64,000 nucleotides of DNA from Pyrinomonadaceae bacterium (GCA_021463165.1 JAJTWY010000016.1:1-64000), one strand, 5' to 3'. Counted from the first letter of the stretch, positions 1 through 9,839 are shown. A program made the numbers and translations. Notes: generated by a model not told the origin, from the sequence alone.

Positions 1-121
1 CTTCGAGTCCTTCTCGCCGGCGAGTTTCGAATCGCGTTCACCAGCAAGCTTCGAGTCCCTTTCACCGGCGAGTTTCGAGTCCTTCTCGCCCGCAAGTTTC
101 GAATCGCGTTCACCAGCGAGT
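1..121 (-). repeat. 24-bp in-frame tandem repeat encoding octapeptide KLAGE(R/K)DS, about 5 copies visible
   Basis: TTCGAGTCC..GCGAGT / TTCGAATCGCGTTCACCAGC.AG. units at 24-bp period; translation (minus) TKLAGERDSKLAGEKDSKLAGERDSKLAGERDSKLAGEKDSK. Confidence 0.9.
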
Positions 122-1575
122 TTTGTGTCGAAGCCTATAGCCACTGATCGAGATGAATGGTCATCGAACCTGACTCCTGAGTAGTAACGATACTTTTCGC
201 CAACGGCTACGTTTTCAACGGGTGCTTCAAAGCGGCGGATCGCGACTTCGTTTAGGTATTTTTCAAGAAAGCCGGTCCAGGTAGTCTGTTTTGCCCGTCC
301 CGTATCCTTGATAAAAAAGAGCCCCTCGTAGTTTTTCTTTGAGACTTCGTAGCCTTCGCGCGACCACGGAAAGAAAACAGATACACCGTTCGAGTACTGA
401 TAAGCAGCTCCACTGAAACCGCTTAGGATGACCGCTTGCCTTAGTGCTGACAATACTAGACGACAGGTAGAACGGAGGTACTCCAGGATCTCGAGGTCGT
501 CCCCACCACCGAGCTCCTCGATCACAAGTCCGCATTCGCGATCAAGCAATTCGCAAAGATCACCCAGGTCAACATTCTGGTCGTACATGTATGACTGGCA
601 CTTCCAATGAACCTGCAGGAGAACGCGCTCCATCTGGCGATAAATGCGACTGGACGGAACAGCAAAACACTGAAGGAGCGCGACCGCTAGTTCGTCGAAG
701 GCATCGGCCAGCTCCGGCAAACGGCAGAGATCCCAGGCAGCCATATCGACAGATACTCCGCCAACGGTGAATGCGTCCTGCGATTTGATAAACTCGCGAA
801 CAAACCGTTCGGCGAACCTCGACCCGTTATAGACATCATCATCGCAGGCCAGGCTTCCAAGGATCTTGGCGTAGGTCCATCCTGCACTTGGAACGCTGCC
901 TTCAGAGGCGATCATCGTTTTTGCGACCTTGCTGAACTCATAACCGACCTCGAGCATTCCCATCACGCATGCGTCGAAACCGAGTAGGTCGAGCGGTTGG
1001 CCAAGCAAAACTGTTGTATCGCGCTCGCGGATATCAGCGGGAACGTCATCCGCTTCGACAATTCGTCCGAGTTCGTCTTTATCCCGAACCAGCCGTCGGA
1101 GGGTGATGTAGAGGTTGGCCATCTTCATTGTTTTCCCGGATGTTTCGTCGCGAAACAGCCCGATGTCCTGAAAACCGAGCGAATGACCTGAGAATATGAA
1201 GGCGTATTTCTTCGCTCGCCGGCCGTAGGTGATCTCGCCACCGGGGTTATCGACCTCGACCTTGTTAACGCACCAATCGACGAAATTAAGTACCGAGCGA
1301 AAATCGGCGGCGTTCTCGTTCTGTTTCAAGGGCACGTCGTGCAGCTTGTCGGGAACCTTGTACGAACGGACGTACTTTGGCCTATCTGGGTCTGAAAAGT
1401 CGCAATACAGAGTAGGGATCGAGGGAGAGTTCCCATCGTAATAAACGAAGAGATTCGGGCTGTTCTCACCTTTGCCGGCAACGCCCTTGATCTGTTCCAT
1501 GGCATATGCCATATCGACGGCGAGATTGTTGTCGCCAGCCATATAAACCATTATCGTCCACTCTTTTTGACTCAT
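1..1575 (-). CDS. Clostripain-family (peptidase C11) cysteine peptidase, C-terminus runs off the left edge
   Basis: Reverse-strand frame from ATG at 1575 (MSQKEWTIMVYMAGDNNLAVDMAYAM...) stays open to position 1; contains C11-type AFIFSGHSLGFQ (His) and DLLGFDACVMGMLEVGYE (Cys) motifs. Not in the ORF track because no stop falls inside the window. Confidence 0.85.
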   Translation of the reverse strand, partial: MSQKEWTIMVYMAGDNNLAVDMAYAMEQIKGVAGKGENSPNLFVYYDGNSPSIPTLYCDFSDPDRPKYVRSYKVPDKLHDVPLKQNENAADFRSVLNFVDWCVNKVEVDNPGGEITYGRRAKKYAFIFSGHSLGFQDIGLFRDETSGKTMKMANLYITLRRLVRDKDELGRIVEADDVPADIRERDTTVLLGQPLDLLGFDACVMGMLEVGYEFSKVAKTMIASEGSVPSAGWTYAKILGSLACDDDVYNGSRFAERFVREFIKSQDAFTVGGVSVDMAAWDLCRLPELADAFDELAVALLQCFAVPSSRIYRQMERVLLQVHWKCQSYMYDQNVDLGDLCELLDRECGLVIEELGGGDDLEILEYLRSTCRLVLSALRQAVILSGFSGAAYQYSNGVSVFFPWSREGYEVSKKNYEGLFFIKDTGRAKQTTWTGFLEKYLNEVAIRRFEAPVENVAVGEKYRYYSGVRFDDHSSRSVAIGFDTKLAGERDSKLAGEKDSKLAGERDSKLAGERDSKLAGEKDSK

Positions 1576-1663
1576 TTTCTTGTCTCCTTAGGAGAAAACT
1601 AAAGGTCCGACTTCATTTAAATAAGCGACAGAATGTCTCGATCGGGGTAATCGACGTCTATCA

Positions 1664-2236
1664 CTATTCGAGGCGTTGACGCAGCCACGCCCTTGCGATC
1701 TGCCAATCCCGTTTGACCGTCTCCCGGGATATACCTAGGATCTCCGCTGTTTCATCAAGAGTCATTCCGCCGAAGTACTTTAACTCAACGATCTGCGCCT
1801 GACGAGGATCAAATTCGCTGAGCTCGGCCAGAGCGCTGTCGAGGGCGACGAGGTCGATGCTCGTCGGGGCGATGTGGACATTGTGGGCCTCAGCCAGCGG
1901 AAGGGTCGCGTGCTCACCGCCGCGTTTTTCGCGACGACGCGTTCGGGCGTGATCTACCAGGATCCTCCGCATAGATTGTGCCGCGATGGCAAAGAAATGA
2001 TTGCGGTCGGCCCACTCGATGTCCTGCTTGCCAACCAATTTGATAAATGCCTCGTGGGCGAGCCCAGTTGTTTGGAGCGTGTGTCCGGGGCGTTCGCCAC
2101 GGAGATAGGCCGATGCCCGCCGGCGCAGGTCGGCGTAGATGTAGCCGGTCAAACTGTCCAGCGCGGCGGCATCGCCCAAGCGCCAGTCGCGCAACAGATC
2201 TGTGATCGGCGGCGGATCGAGGTGGTCGTCTGACAT
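1664..2236 (-). CDS. RNA polymerase ECF-type sigma-70 factor
   Basis: MSDDHLDPPPITDLLRDWRLGDAAALDSL...LRRRASAYLRGERPGHTLQTTGLAHEAFIKL...RRILVDHARTRRREKRGG...GGMTLDETAEILGISRETVKRDWQIARAWLRQRL; sigma region 2 and 4 signatures. Start moved from ORF-track 2527 to 2236 to avoid overlapping the divergent kinase gene. Confidence 0.88.
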   Translation of the reverse strand: MSDDHLDPPPITDLLRDWRLGDAAALDSLTGYIYADLRRRASAYLRGERPGHTLQTTGLAHEAFIKLVGKQDIEWADRNHFFAIAAQSMRRILVDHARTRRREKRGGEHATLPLAEAHNVHIAPTSIDLVALDSALAELSEFDPRQAQIVELKYFGGMTLDETAEILGISRETVKRDWQIARAWLRQRLE

Positions 2237-2369
2237 CCATCGAATATCATATGCTGTTTTTCCCAATGGCAAAGGCGAAAACGAGCCTGTCGGCATGAAT
2301 TTGTCGCTTATGCTATTGATCGGGTAATTGTGATCGGAAAGGAATTCGGCTACGCTCGATCTGTTTCTC

Positions 2370-5150
2370 ATGACACCTGAACGCTGGGACAAGATAAAGA
2401 ACCTGTTTTCCTCGGCCCAGGAATGCTCTGGAGCTGAGCGAAGCGAATTTCTGCTCAGGGCCTGCGGTGGCGACCTGGAACTCAAAGATGAGGTCGAAAA
2501 GCTGCTCAATTCCGCCCGGGATGACAAGTTTCTCGGTCAATCGGCGGTTGCCGAGATCGTCAGCATGTTCGAAGGCGGGACAACGGCTGCCCTCGGCACT
2601 CGAGCGTCCGGCGATACTCCGTCGCGGTACGACGAGGGTGACCTGATAAACGATCGTTACGAGATCATCCGGCTGCTGGGGCGCGGCGGGATGGGCGAGG
2701 TCTATCTAGCCAACGACAAGCGCATCAACCGCAATGTCGCGCTCAAGGTGCTGCATCCTGACCTAGTTTCGAATAAAGAGAGTCTTGGTCGATTCGAAAG
2801 AGAGGCGCAGGCCGTTTCGGCTCTCAACCACCCCAACATTATTACGATCTATGAGTTCGACAAGACGGACGACGGGTCGTCATATATTGTTTCCGAGTAT
2901 GTCGATGGAACGAGCCTGAACCGGATCATAGGTTCCGGGTTAGAGCCGGACAAGGCCCTCGATATCGCCATACAGGCGGCATCGGCCCTTTCTGCCGCAC
3001 ATGAAGCGGGCATCATCCACCGTGATGTAAAACCGGAAAATATAGTGGTTCGGCCTGACGGCTATATTAAGGTCTTGGATTTCGGCCTCGCAAAGCTTGC
3101 TGATAAGCGGGACGGCTCGGCAGGGTCCGGAATGTCGGGATCCGAGGATCCGACGGTCGCGCTGCACAAAACGCGCCCCGGCGCGGTGATGGGTACGGCG
3201 GCATACATGTCGCCGGAACAGGCTCGCGGGCTGAGCGTTGATGCACGGACCGATATTTGGAGCGTCGGGGTCGTTCTCTACGAAATGCTTACCGGCCGTC
3301 GTCCGTTCGTCGGCGATACATCCGCCGATATTATCGTCGGGGTGCTCCTGCGCGAACCGTCGCCGATCGCATCCTACCGGAGCGATGTCTCGCCCGAGCT
3401 TGAGTGGGTCGTGTCGAAGGCCCTTTCCAAAAATGTTGAGGCTCGCTATCAAACATCCAAAGAGCTGAAAGCCGATCTTGAAAAGATCAAACGTCGAGTC
3501 GAGTTTGAATCGACCTCACAACAGAGCGGAGCGTCCATATCAGATGTCGACCTGAAAGTAGCGGCCGTTCCCACTGCGGGAGGTGAGGCCCGACCAACTG
3601 ACGGAGGTGTCGACGAGGTCGGCGCACAGCGACCACGCGGCTTTCACAGCGTCGTCGCCGAGGCCCGATCGCATCGAGTGCGTTCTGCCTTGGCGGCGGT
3701 CACCGTAATTGCCGTCCTCGCCTCGGCCACCTATTTTGGCGCTCGTTGGTTCGGAGGGCACCGGCCTGTCGATTCGATAGCCGTCTTGCCATTTGACAAT
3801 CCGACAGCCGATCCGTCCCTCGATCCTATTGCTGGCGGCCTGACCGAAGCCCTGATCGATCGATTGGCGGAACTCCCGCAGCTAAAGGTCATTTCGCGGC
3901 GGTCAAGTTCCCGTTTTGTTGGATCGGACCTCGATCCGCGAGAAGCGGCATTGAGACTCGGCGTTCGGGCAGTCGTTACGGGGAGCGTTTCAAAGGTTGG
4001 CAACCAGATCAGCGTACGTATCGATGTGATCGACGCAAACGACGATCGCCAGCTCGGCGGCGGTCAGTATCAACGGTCGGCCGACGATCTCGTCCGGCTG
4101 TCCGATGAGGTCGCCCGCGCGGCGGTCGCCAAGCTTGAACTAAACCTTTCGCCGGATCAATCGCGCCGTCTGGCCAAACGGAGTACGGAGAACTCCGAAT
4201 CGTTCCAGTACTATCTGAACGGCCTAAAGGCAATAAACGGCGACGGCAACGGCCGCGATCAGGCCCGAGCATTCTTCGAAAAGGCTGTCGAACTCGATCC
4301 GGATTTCGCCCTCGCCTATGCTGAGATCGCCTGGCTATATTGGCAGGATGCGAACGCAAGCAGTGATCCCGGAAAGGTGATGCCGAAGGCTCGTGCGGCG
4401 GCTGAGAAGGCTCTTGCGATAGATCCCGAACTCGCGAAAGCTCATGTCGCGAAGGCAGTGATCCACGAATATGAGTTCGATTGGGTCAATGCGGAACGGG
4501 AGTATCGGCGGGCGATCGAGTTAAGTCCAAGTCTCGACTTTGCCCGCAATAACTATGCATTTTATCTTTCGGTGCTCGACCGTCAGGACGAGGCTCTGGC
4601 CCAACTCGAAGAGCAACGCAAGCGCGATCCGTTGAATCAACGGCAGAGTTTATTGCAGAAGGCCATTGTGCTTGTGCAGGGACGACGATTTGATGAGGCG
4701 CTGCAGGCATATCAAGCCGCACAAGCGGTTGATCCGTCAAAACCGATCCCGGACTTTGCTCTCGGTTATGCGTATGCCGGGAAAGGAATGAAGGCCGAGG
4801 CCATCTCATACTACAAAAAGGCGGTCGACGATCTTGGTGGGCCTGATAAATACAGCCAGCCGCTTGTCTACCTCGCTGCGATCTACGCCAGTCAACCCGA
4901 TCGCCGGGCCGAAGCTAAGGCTCTCCTCGCAAAGATCGAGGCGATGAATACCTACGTTTCGCCGGCGCTCCTCGCTATCATTTACACCGAACTTGACGAC
5001 AAGGACAAGGCCATAGAACTGCTGGAACGCAGCTACATCAACCGCGACCTCCTGCTCCGCTACATAAGGACGGGATATGAATACGACAAGCTGCGAAATG
5101 ATGCCAGATTTGCCGACCTTGAGCGTCGGTCGGGTCTCACGGCACAATAG
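2370..5150 (+). CDS. Serine/threonine protein kinase with TolB/CsgG-like domain and TPR repeats
   Basis: GRGGMGEVYLA, IIHRDVKPENIVV, DFGLAK, GTAAYMSPEQARG kinase motifs; SIAVLPFDN... module; C-terminal TPR repeats (FALAYAEIAWLYW, KAHVAKAVIHEYEFDW...). Confidence 0.93.
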   Translation: MTPERWDKIKNLFSSAQECSGAERSEFLLRACGGDLELKDEVEKLLNSARDDKFLGQSAVAEIVSMFEGGTTAALGTRASGDTPSRYDEGDLINDRYEIIRLLGRGGMGEVYLANDKRINRNVALKVLHPDLVSNKESLGRFEREAQAVSALNHPNIITIYEFDKTDDGSSYIVSEYVDGTSLNRIIGSGLEPDKALDIAIQAASALSAAHEAGIIHRDVKPENIVVRPDGYIKVLDFGLAKLADKRDGSAGSGMSGSEDPTVALHKTRPGAVMGTAAYMSPEQARGLSVDARTDIWSVGVVLYEMLTGRRPFVGDTSADIIVGVLLREPSPIASYRSDVSPELEWVVSKALSKNVEARYQTSKELKADLEKIKRRVEFESTSQQSGASISDVDLKVAAVPTAGGEARPTDGGVDEVGAQRPRGFHSVVAEARSHRVRSALAAVTVIAVLASATYFGARWFGGHRPVDSIAVLPFDNPTADPSLDPIAGGLTEALIDRLAELPQLKVISRRSSSRFVGSDLDPREAALRLGVRAVVTGSVSKVGNQISVRIDVIDANDDRQLGGGQYQRSADDLVRLSDEVARAAVAKLELNLSPDQSRRLAKRSTENSESFQYYLNGLKAINGDGNGRDQARAFFEKAVELDPDFALAYAEIAWLYWQDANASSDPGKVMPKARAAAEKALAIDPELAKAHVAKAVIHEYEFDWVNAEREYRRAIELSPSLDFARNNYAFYLSVLDRQDEALAQLEEQRKRDPLNQRQSLLQKAIVLVQGRRFDEALQAYQAAQAVDPSKPIPDFALGYAYAGKGMKAEAISYYKKAVDDLGGPDKYSQPLVYLAAIYASQPDRRAEAKALLAKIEAMNTYVSPALLAIIYTELDDKDKAIELLERSYINRDLLLRYIRTGYEYDKLRNDARFADLERRSGLTAQ

Positions 5151-5160
5151 CTTGCACACT

Positions 5161-5964
5161 ATGATCTTTACCGATATTGAACTTTCAAGAAGGTTGGAGC
5201 GAACCGAGGCTCGCTCGAACGTCGATTTTGTTGAAGCGAGGCGACGCCTGTTCCCGGATAGCGGAGCGTGTTGGAAAGAGGTCGGCGGGGCTTATGCAAT
5301 GTTCGACGGCGTCGGTTCCCCATTGACTCAGACTTTCGGTTTGGGCGTTTTCGAGGATGCCAGCCCGGAACATCTCGACGAGCTGGAGAGTTTCTTCACA
5401 GAACGCGGGGCCGAAGTGTTTCATGAGGTTAGCCCGTTGGCTGACCAAGCGATACTGAGGCTGCTTGGCGATCGCGGATACCGGCCGGTCGAGCTTACCA
5501 CCGTAATGTATCGCGAACTCATTGATGCGGGGCTTACGGTCTCCGGCATTGTCGCGCGACCTATCGAGAGTGACGAAGCCGATCTATGGGCCGAGACAGC
5601 CGCCGCAGGCTGGGCGACGATCGATCCGGGGCTTGCGGATTTTATGCTTGATTTCGGGAAGATCGCTGCCCGAACAGAGCATTCGAAGCCATTCATCGCC
5701 GAGTTCGACGGTCAAAACATCGCTGCCGGCGGGCTTATTATCTTCGACGATATTTGCATCCTTGCCGGTGCGTCGACAAAGCCCGAATTCCGTAACCGCG
5801 GTGCGCAGAACGCATTGCTCGCAGCCCGACTCGATTTTGCTAGGGAACATGGTTGCCGCCTCGCGATGATGTGCGCGGCCCCTAGCAGCCAATCGCAGAA
5901 AAATGCGCAAAAGAATGGCTTTCAGATCGCTTATACACGGATAAAGTGGCAGCTTTTGGGGTAG
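5161..5964 (+). CDS. GNAT-family N-acetyltransferase
   Basis: MIFTDIELSRRLERTEARSNVDF...ILAGASTKPEFRNRGAQNALLAARLDFAREHGCRLAMMCAAPSSQSQKNAQKNGFQIAYTRIKW; GNAT-type R-N-R-G-A-Q-N-A-L motif. Confidence 0.75.
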   Translation: MIFTDIELSRRLERTEARSNVDFVEARRRLFPDSGACWKEVGGAYAMFDGVGSPLTQTFGLGVFEDASPEHLDELESFFTERGAEVFHEVSPLADQAILRLLGDRGYRPVELTTVMYRELIDAGLTVSGIVARPIESDEADLWAETAAAGWATIDPGLADFMLDFGKIAARTEHSKPFIAEFDGQNIAAGGLIIFDDICILAGASTKPEFRNRGAQNALLAARLDFAREHGCRLAMMCAAPSSQSQKNAQKNGFQIAYTRIKWQLLG

Positions 5965-5996
5965 TATGTTCTCGTTACCTGTCAAGCCTGAAAACG

Positions 5997-7589
5997 ATGA
6001 AGCGCTGCCCAAAATGCTCACGGAAATATTTTGACGAGACGCAGAACTTCTGTCTCGACGACGGTGCGTGGTTGGTGGACGATGCTGTCGGCCCAGACCA
6101 AGCGACCGTTATTCTTCCGGGTCCCGAATCACCGACACGGCTATTCGTGGCTGCTCCGGACGCAATGACGGTATCGATGTCCGGCTATCAGCCGAACTCG
6201 ATCGCCGTTCTGCCCTTCGCTCACCTGTCGAGCGACCCTGACGACGAGTATTTCTGTGATGGCCTCGCGGAAGAACTGATCAACGCGCTTTCGCGAGTTG
6301 AAGATCTAAAAGTGGTCGCACGTTCGTCCGCCTTCTCGTTCAGGGGAAAGAACGTAGATGTTGCCACAGTAGGTGCTGCGCTCGGGGTCAGCAACGTCGT
6401 CGAGGGCTCGGTACGTAAGTTTGGCGAGCGGATGAGGATCAGCGTGTCGCTCACGAACACGTCGGACGGCTTTAACATTTGGTCCGACAAATACGATACC
6501 GAAATGCGCGACATCTTCGACGTGCAGGACGAGATAACGCGTTCGGTCGTCACCTCGTTAAAGGAAAAGCTGCTCGGCCGGCCGACGAACGAAGACGACC
6601 GAATGACAGCGCTGATCGAGGAGCTGAAGCATCACGCGCACGACGTGACGGCCTACCAATTCTATCTCCGCGGACGATTCCTGTTCAATAAATTCAATGA
6701 ACAGGACCTCTACCGCGCCTTGGCATCGTTTCAGGAGGCCCTCGAGATCGCACCGGATTTTGCTGAGGCGTATTCGGGCATCGCCGACGTCTATATGTGG
6801 CTGACCGAACTCGGCCCGATCGCGCCGCGGGAAGGGATGCCGAAGGCAAAGGAAGCCGCGTTGAAAGCGATAGAACTAAACCCCGGCCTCTCCGAGGCTC
6901 ATACATCGCTCGCGATCGTTCTGCAGGAGTTCGAATACGATTTCGAGCGGGCCGAGACCGAATATAAACGAGCGATCGAACTAAATCCGAACAACGCCCT
7001 TGCCCATCAGATGTATGGAGCCTTGCTCGCACAGCTTGACCGATTTGAAGAAGCAGAACGGCGTTTCAAGCGATCACTCGCACTTGACCCGCTTTCGCCG
7101 ATGGGAAGCTGGATCTATCCGTTTGGGTTATTCCTCGCCCGGCGTTATGACGAATCGATCGAACGTGCGAACAAGATCCTCGAGCTCGATGGCAATTTTG
7201 CCGCAGCGTACCTGATCCTTTCATTCAACTACCAGATGAAGGGCGACACGGAGGCGTCGCAGGAGAATTATTGCCGTTTTCTTGAGATATTTGGTTTGAC
7301 CGAGGTCGCGGCAGCTGCGAGGGAAGGTTTTTCGCGAGGCGGCTGGGACGGGTTCTTACATGCAATGACCACGCAGGAGGTTCGTCAGTGCGTGACCGCC
7401 TATATCTCGGCTGTGTATTTCACCGCCCTAGGCGAAACGGATTCCGCTCTTGACAGTCTCGAACAGTCGTACGAACTCCGCGAAGGCCACATTGTGATGC
7501 TCAACGTCGATCCGCGTTTTGATGGGATTCGAGAGCATCCGCGATTTCAGAGGCTCCTGGAGAAAGTTGGTTTTCCGGATCAAAAATGA
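5997..7589 (+). CDS. Zinc-ribbon N-terminus + TolB-like domain + TPR repeat protein
   Basis: MKRCPKCSRKYFDETQNFCLDDGAWL (CxxC...C zinc-ribbon-like), then NSIAVLPFAHLSSDPDDEYFCDGLAEELINALSRVEDLKVVARSSAFSFRGK..., then TPRs. Confidence 0.8.
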   Translation: MKRCPKCSRKYFDETQNFCLDDGAWLVDDAVGPDQATVILPGPESPTRLFVAAPDAMTVSMSGYQPNSIAVLPFAHLSSDPDDEYFCDGLAEELINALSRVEDLKVVARSSAFSFRGKNVDVATVGAALGVSNVVEGSVRKFGERMRISVSLTNTSDGFNIWSDKYDTEMRDIFDVQDEITRSVVTSLKEKLLGRPTNEDDRMTALIEELKHHAHDVTAYQFYLRGRFLFNKFNEQDLYRALASFQEALEIAPDFAEAYSGIADVYMWLTELGPIAPREGMPKAKEAALKAIELNPGLSEAHTSLAIVLQEFEYDFERAETEYKRAIELNPNNALAHQMYGALLAQLDRFEEAERRFKRSLALDPLSPMGSWIYPFGLFLARRYDESIERANKILELDGNFAAAYLILSFNYQMKGDTEASQENYCRFLEIFGLTEVAAAAREGFSRGGWDGFLHAMTTQEVRQCVTAYISAVYFTALGETDSALDSLEQSYELREGHIVMLNVDPRFDGIREHPRFQRLLEKVGFPDQK

Positions 7590-7592
7590 ACG

Positions 7593-7694
7593 ATGAAACG
7601 ATGTCCAGAATGTAGGCGAGACTATTACGACGACACGCTCCTGTATTGTCTCGACGACGGAAACAGACAGCTAATAGGACCCGCGACCAGGTAA
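7593..7694 (+). pseudogene. 33-aa mini-ORF: stand-alone copy of the zinc-ribbon leader of the upstream gene
   Basis: ATG...TAA = MKRCPECRRDYYDDTLLYCLDDGNRQLIGPATR*, strongly similar to MKRCPKCSRKYFDETQNFCLDDGAWL at 5997; 3 bp downstream of the preceding stop. Confidence 0.6.
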
Positions 7695-7759
7695 GAGCCG
7701 TCTGCTGCAGCGGCAAATTTTTGTTGTTGGGTGTAACGACCGCAAACAGCAGATGATCG

Positions 7760-8251
7760 ATGAAGGAGACGCTTGATCGGATCTTATTTTTCATTGCGGT
7801 CGCGGTTACTGTGATCGTAGGCTTGGCCTTGGCAGGATACAGCGCCCGGAACATTTATTGGTCTTTTGTAAACCCATCATGGCCGACTGTCCAGGGTCAG
7901 GTCGTTTCGTCGGAAATTCGAATGATCTCAGGATCTAAGGGCAGTTGGAAATGGCCGCGTCCCGAGGTTAAATATCGTTTTAGTGTTGATGGTATTGAAT
8001 ACTGGGGTGATCGTATCACGTTCGGTTACGAACGTGATACGCAAGAGTATGCGGATGCGATGACGCTGAAATACCCACTTGCCGCACCTGTAGCTGTTCA
8101 TTATCATCCTCGAGATCCCTATCTTAATTGTCTCGAAACAGGGGGCCGAATTAGGGGACATCTTTTTGTCATACTTTGTGGATTAGTCTTATGCGTCATT
8201 GCCGCATTACCGATGATCTTTAAACTTCCTTCCCGATATGGCGGTTCTTGA
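7760..8251 (+). CDS. DUF3592-like membrane protein
   Basis: N- and C-terminal TM segments flanking VQGQVVSSEI...YRFSVDGIEYWGDRITFG...VAVHYHPRDPYLNCLETG. Confidence 0.65.
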   Translation: MKETLDRILFFIAVAVTVIVGLALAGYSARNIYWSFVNPSWPTVQGQVVSSEIRMISGSKGSWKWPRPEVKYRFSVDGIEYWGDRITFGYERDTQEYADAMTLKYPLAAPVAVHYHPRDPYLNCLETGGRIRGHLFVILCGLVLCVIAALPMIFKLPSRYGGS

Positions 8252-8351
8252 TCCGGCATTTGGGATCGAACCGCATTGACAACGTATCGCATTTCCTACT
8301 ATCGTTCGCTCTGGAATAAATTGGATCGGTTCAATCTTGTGAGAATTCATT

Positions 8352-9839
8352 ATGAGTGATTCAACCCGGGAATTTGTCGAGTTGAGCGACGACGTTTCGG
8401 CCTCGCCGTTGTGGAACGCGGACCTTGCTCCGACGACGATCGGGCAGCGGACGTGGACGACGTGGAACATCGCTGCGTTGTGGATCGGGATGAGCGTGGT
8501 GATCACGACCTATACGCTCGCGGGTGGGTTTATCGAGGCCGGGATGACGTGGTGGCAGGCGATGATCACGATCCTGCTCGGCAACTGCATTGTGCTGATA
8601 CCGATGGTTTTGAATGCACATGCGGGTACGAAATACGGCGTGTCGTTCCCGGTTCTGGCCCGTGCATCGTTCGGAACCAAGGGCGCGAATATTCCGGCTA
8701 TTTTGCGGGCGATCGTGGCATGCGGCTGGTTCGGTATTCAGACGTGGATCGGCGGAGCAGCCATCGATGCTCTGCTGACCGCGTTATGGCCGGGCTGGGC
8801 GTCGATCGACGCGATGCTTGGCGGCAATCCGCTGCATACGTGGATATCGTTCCTGTTGTTCTGGGCGATACAGGTCGTAATTATTTTGAAAGGTATCGAG
8901 GGCATCAAACATCTGGAAAGCCTGTCGGCACCGATACTACTGCTCGGCGGACTCGTTTTGCTGATCTGGGCTGCCAGCGCTGCCGGGGGACTAGGCAATG
9001 TGCTGTCCGGCGTGGCGGTTCTGCAGAAGCAGCAGGGTGATTTTTGGACGATCTTTCCCGGGGCATTGACGGCCTCAGTCGGTTATTGGGCAACGCTGAG
9101 TCTGAACATTCCGGATTTCACGCGATACGCGAAAAGCCAGCGTTCGCAGATGATGGGGCAGGCGCTAGGTTTGCCGACGACGATGACCGCGTTCGCATTC
9201 ATCGGTGTTGCGGTGACGAGTGCGACCGTCATCATCTACGGCGAAGCGATCCCAGATCCCGTCAAGCTGATACAGAAATTTGATTCGACGGTCGTCATTC
9301 TTTTTGCGATGATCGTCATTTTTGCCGCGCAGCTTTCGACCAATATGGCTGCGAATGTCGTATCGCCGTCGAATGATTTTTCGAACCTAAATCCAAAGAA
9401 GATATCGTACGTTGCGGGCGGCATCATTACCGCCATCATTGGCATTCTGATGATGCCGTGGCAGCTGATGTCGTCGATGGGAGCGTATATTTTTACGTGG
9501 CTGATCGGCTATTCCGGCCTGATGGGCGCCATCGGGGGCATTCTGATCTGCGACTATTTTGTCGTTCGCGGAAAACATCTGGAGCTAGCCGAATTATTTA
9601 ATACCGATGGGATATATTCATACGGCGGCGGGTTTAACTGGCGGGCGATCGCGGCGCTGGTTTTGGCTATAGCTCCGGTGGTTCCGGGGTTTCTGCGGGC
9701 CGCATCTACGCCGGGCGGTCAGGTCGCCGACGCCGGAATTCTCGACACGCTTTATATCTATGCGTGGTTTTTGACCTTCGGCATCGCGTTTTTGGTGTAT
9801 CTTATTCTCACGAAGTTTAGTCCGCCCTCGCAAGGGTGA
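8352..9839 (+). CDS. NCS1-family nucleobase/allantoin-type permease
   Basis: ATTIGQRTWTTWNIAALWIGMSVVITTYTLAGGFIEAGMTWWQA...GWFGIQTWIGG...SVGYWATLSLNIPDFTRYAKSQ; multiple TM segments. Confidence 0.88.
   Translation: MSDSTREFVELSDDVSASPLWNADLAPTTIGQRTWTTWNIAALWIGMSVVITTYTLAGGFIEAGMTWWQAMITILLGNCIVLIPMVLNAHAGTKYGVSFPVLARASFGTKGANIPAILRAIVACGWFGIQTWIGGAAIDALLTALWPGWASIDAMLGGNPLHTWISFLLFWAIQVVIILKGIEGIKHLESLSAPILLLGGLVLLIWAASAAGGLGNVLSGVAVLQKQQGDFWTIFPGALTASVGYWATLSLNIPDFTRYAKSQRSQMMGQALGLPTTMTAFAFIGVAVTSATVIIYGEAIPDPVKLIQKFDSTVVILFAMIVIFAAQLSTNMAANVVSPSNDFSNLNPKKISYVAGGIITAIIGILMMPWQLMSSMGAYIFTWLIGYSGLMGAIGGILICDYFVVRGKHLELAELFNTDGIYSYGGGFNWRAIAALVLAIAPVVPGFLRAASTPGGQVADAGILDTLYIYAWFLTFGIAFLVYLILTKFSPPSQG

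Noticed and set aside
1664-2527. Full 287-aa version of the ECF sigma factor
   Set aside because: N-terminal 97 residues are Ser/Arg-rich and antisense to the kinase gene start; ATG at 2236 gives a normal-length ECF factor.
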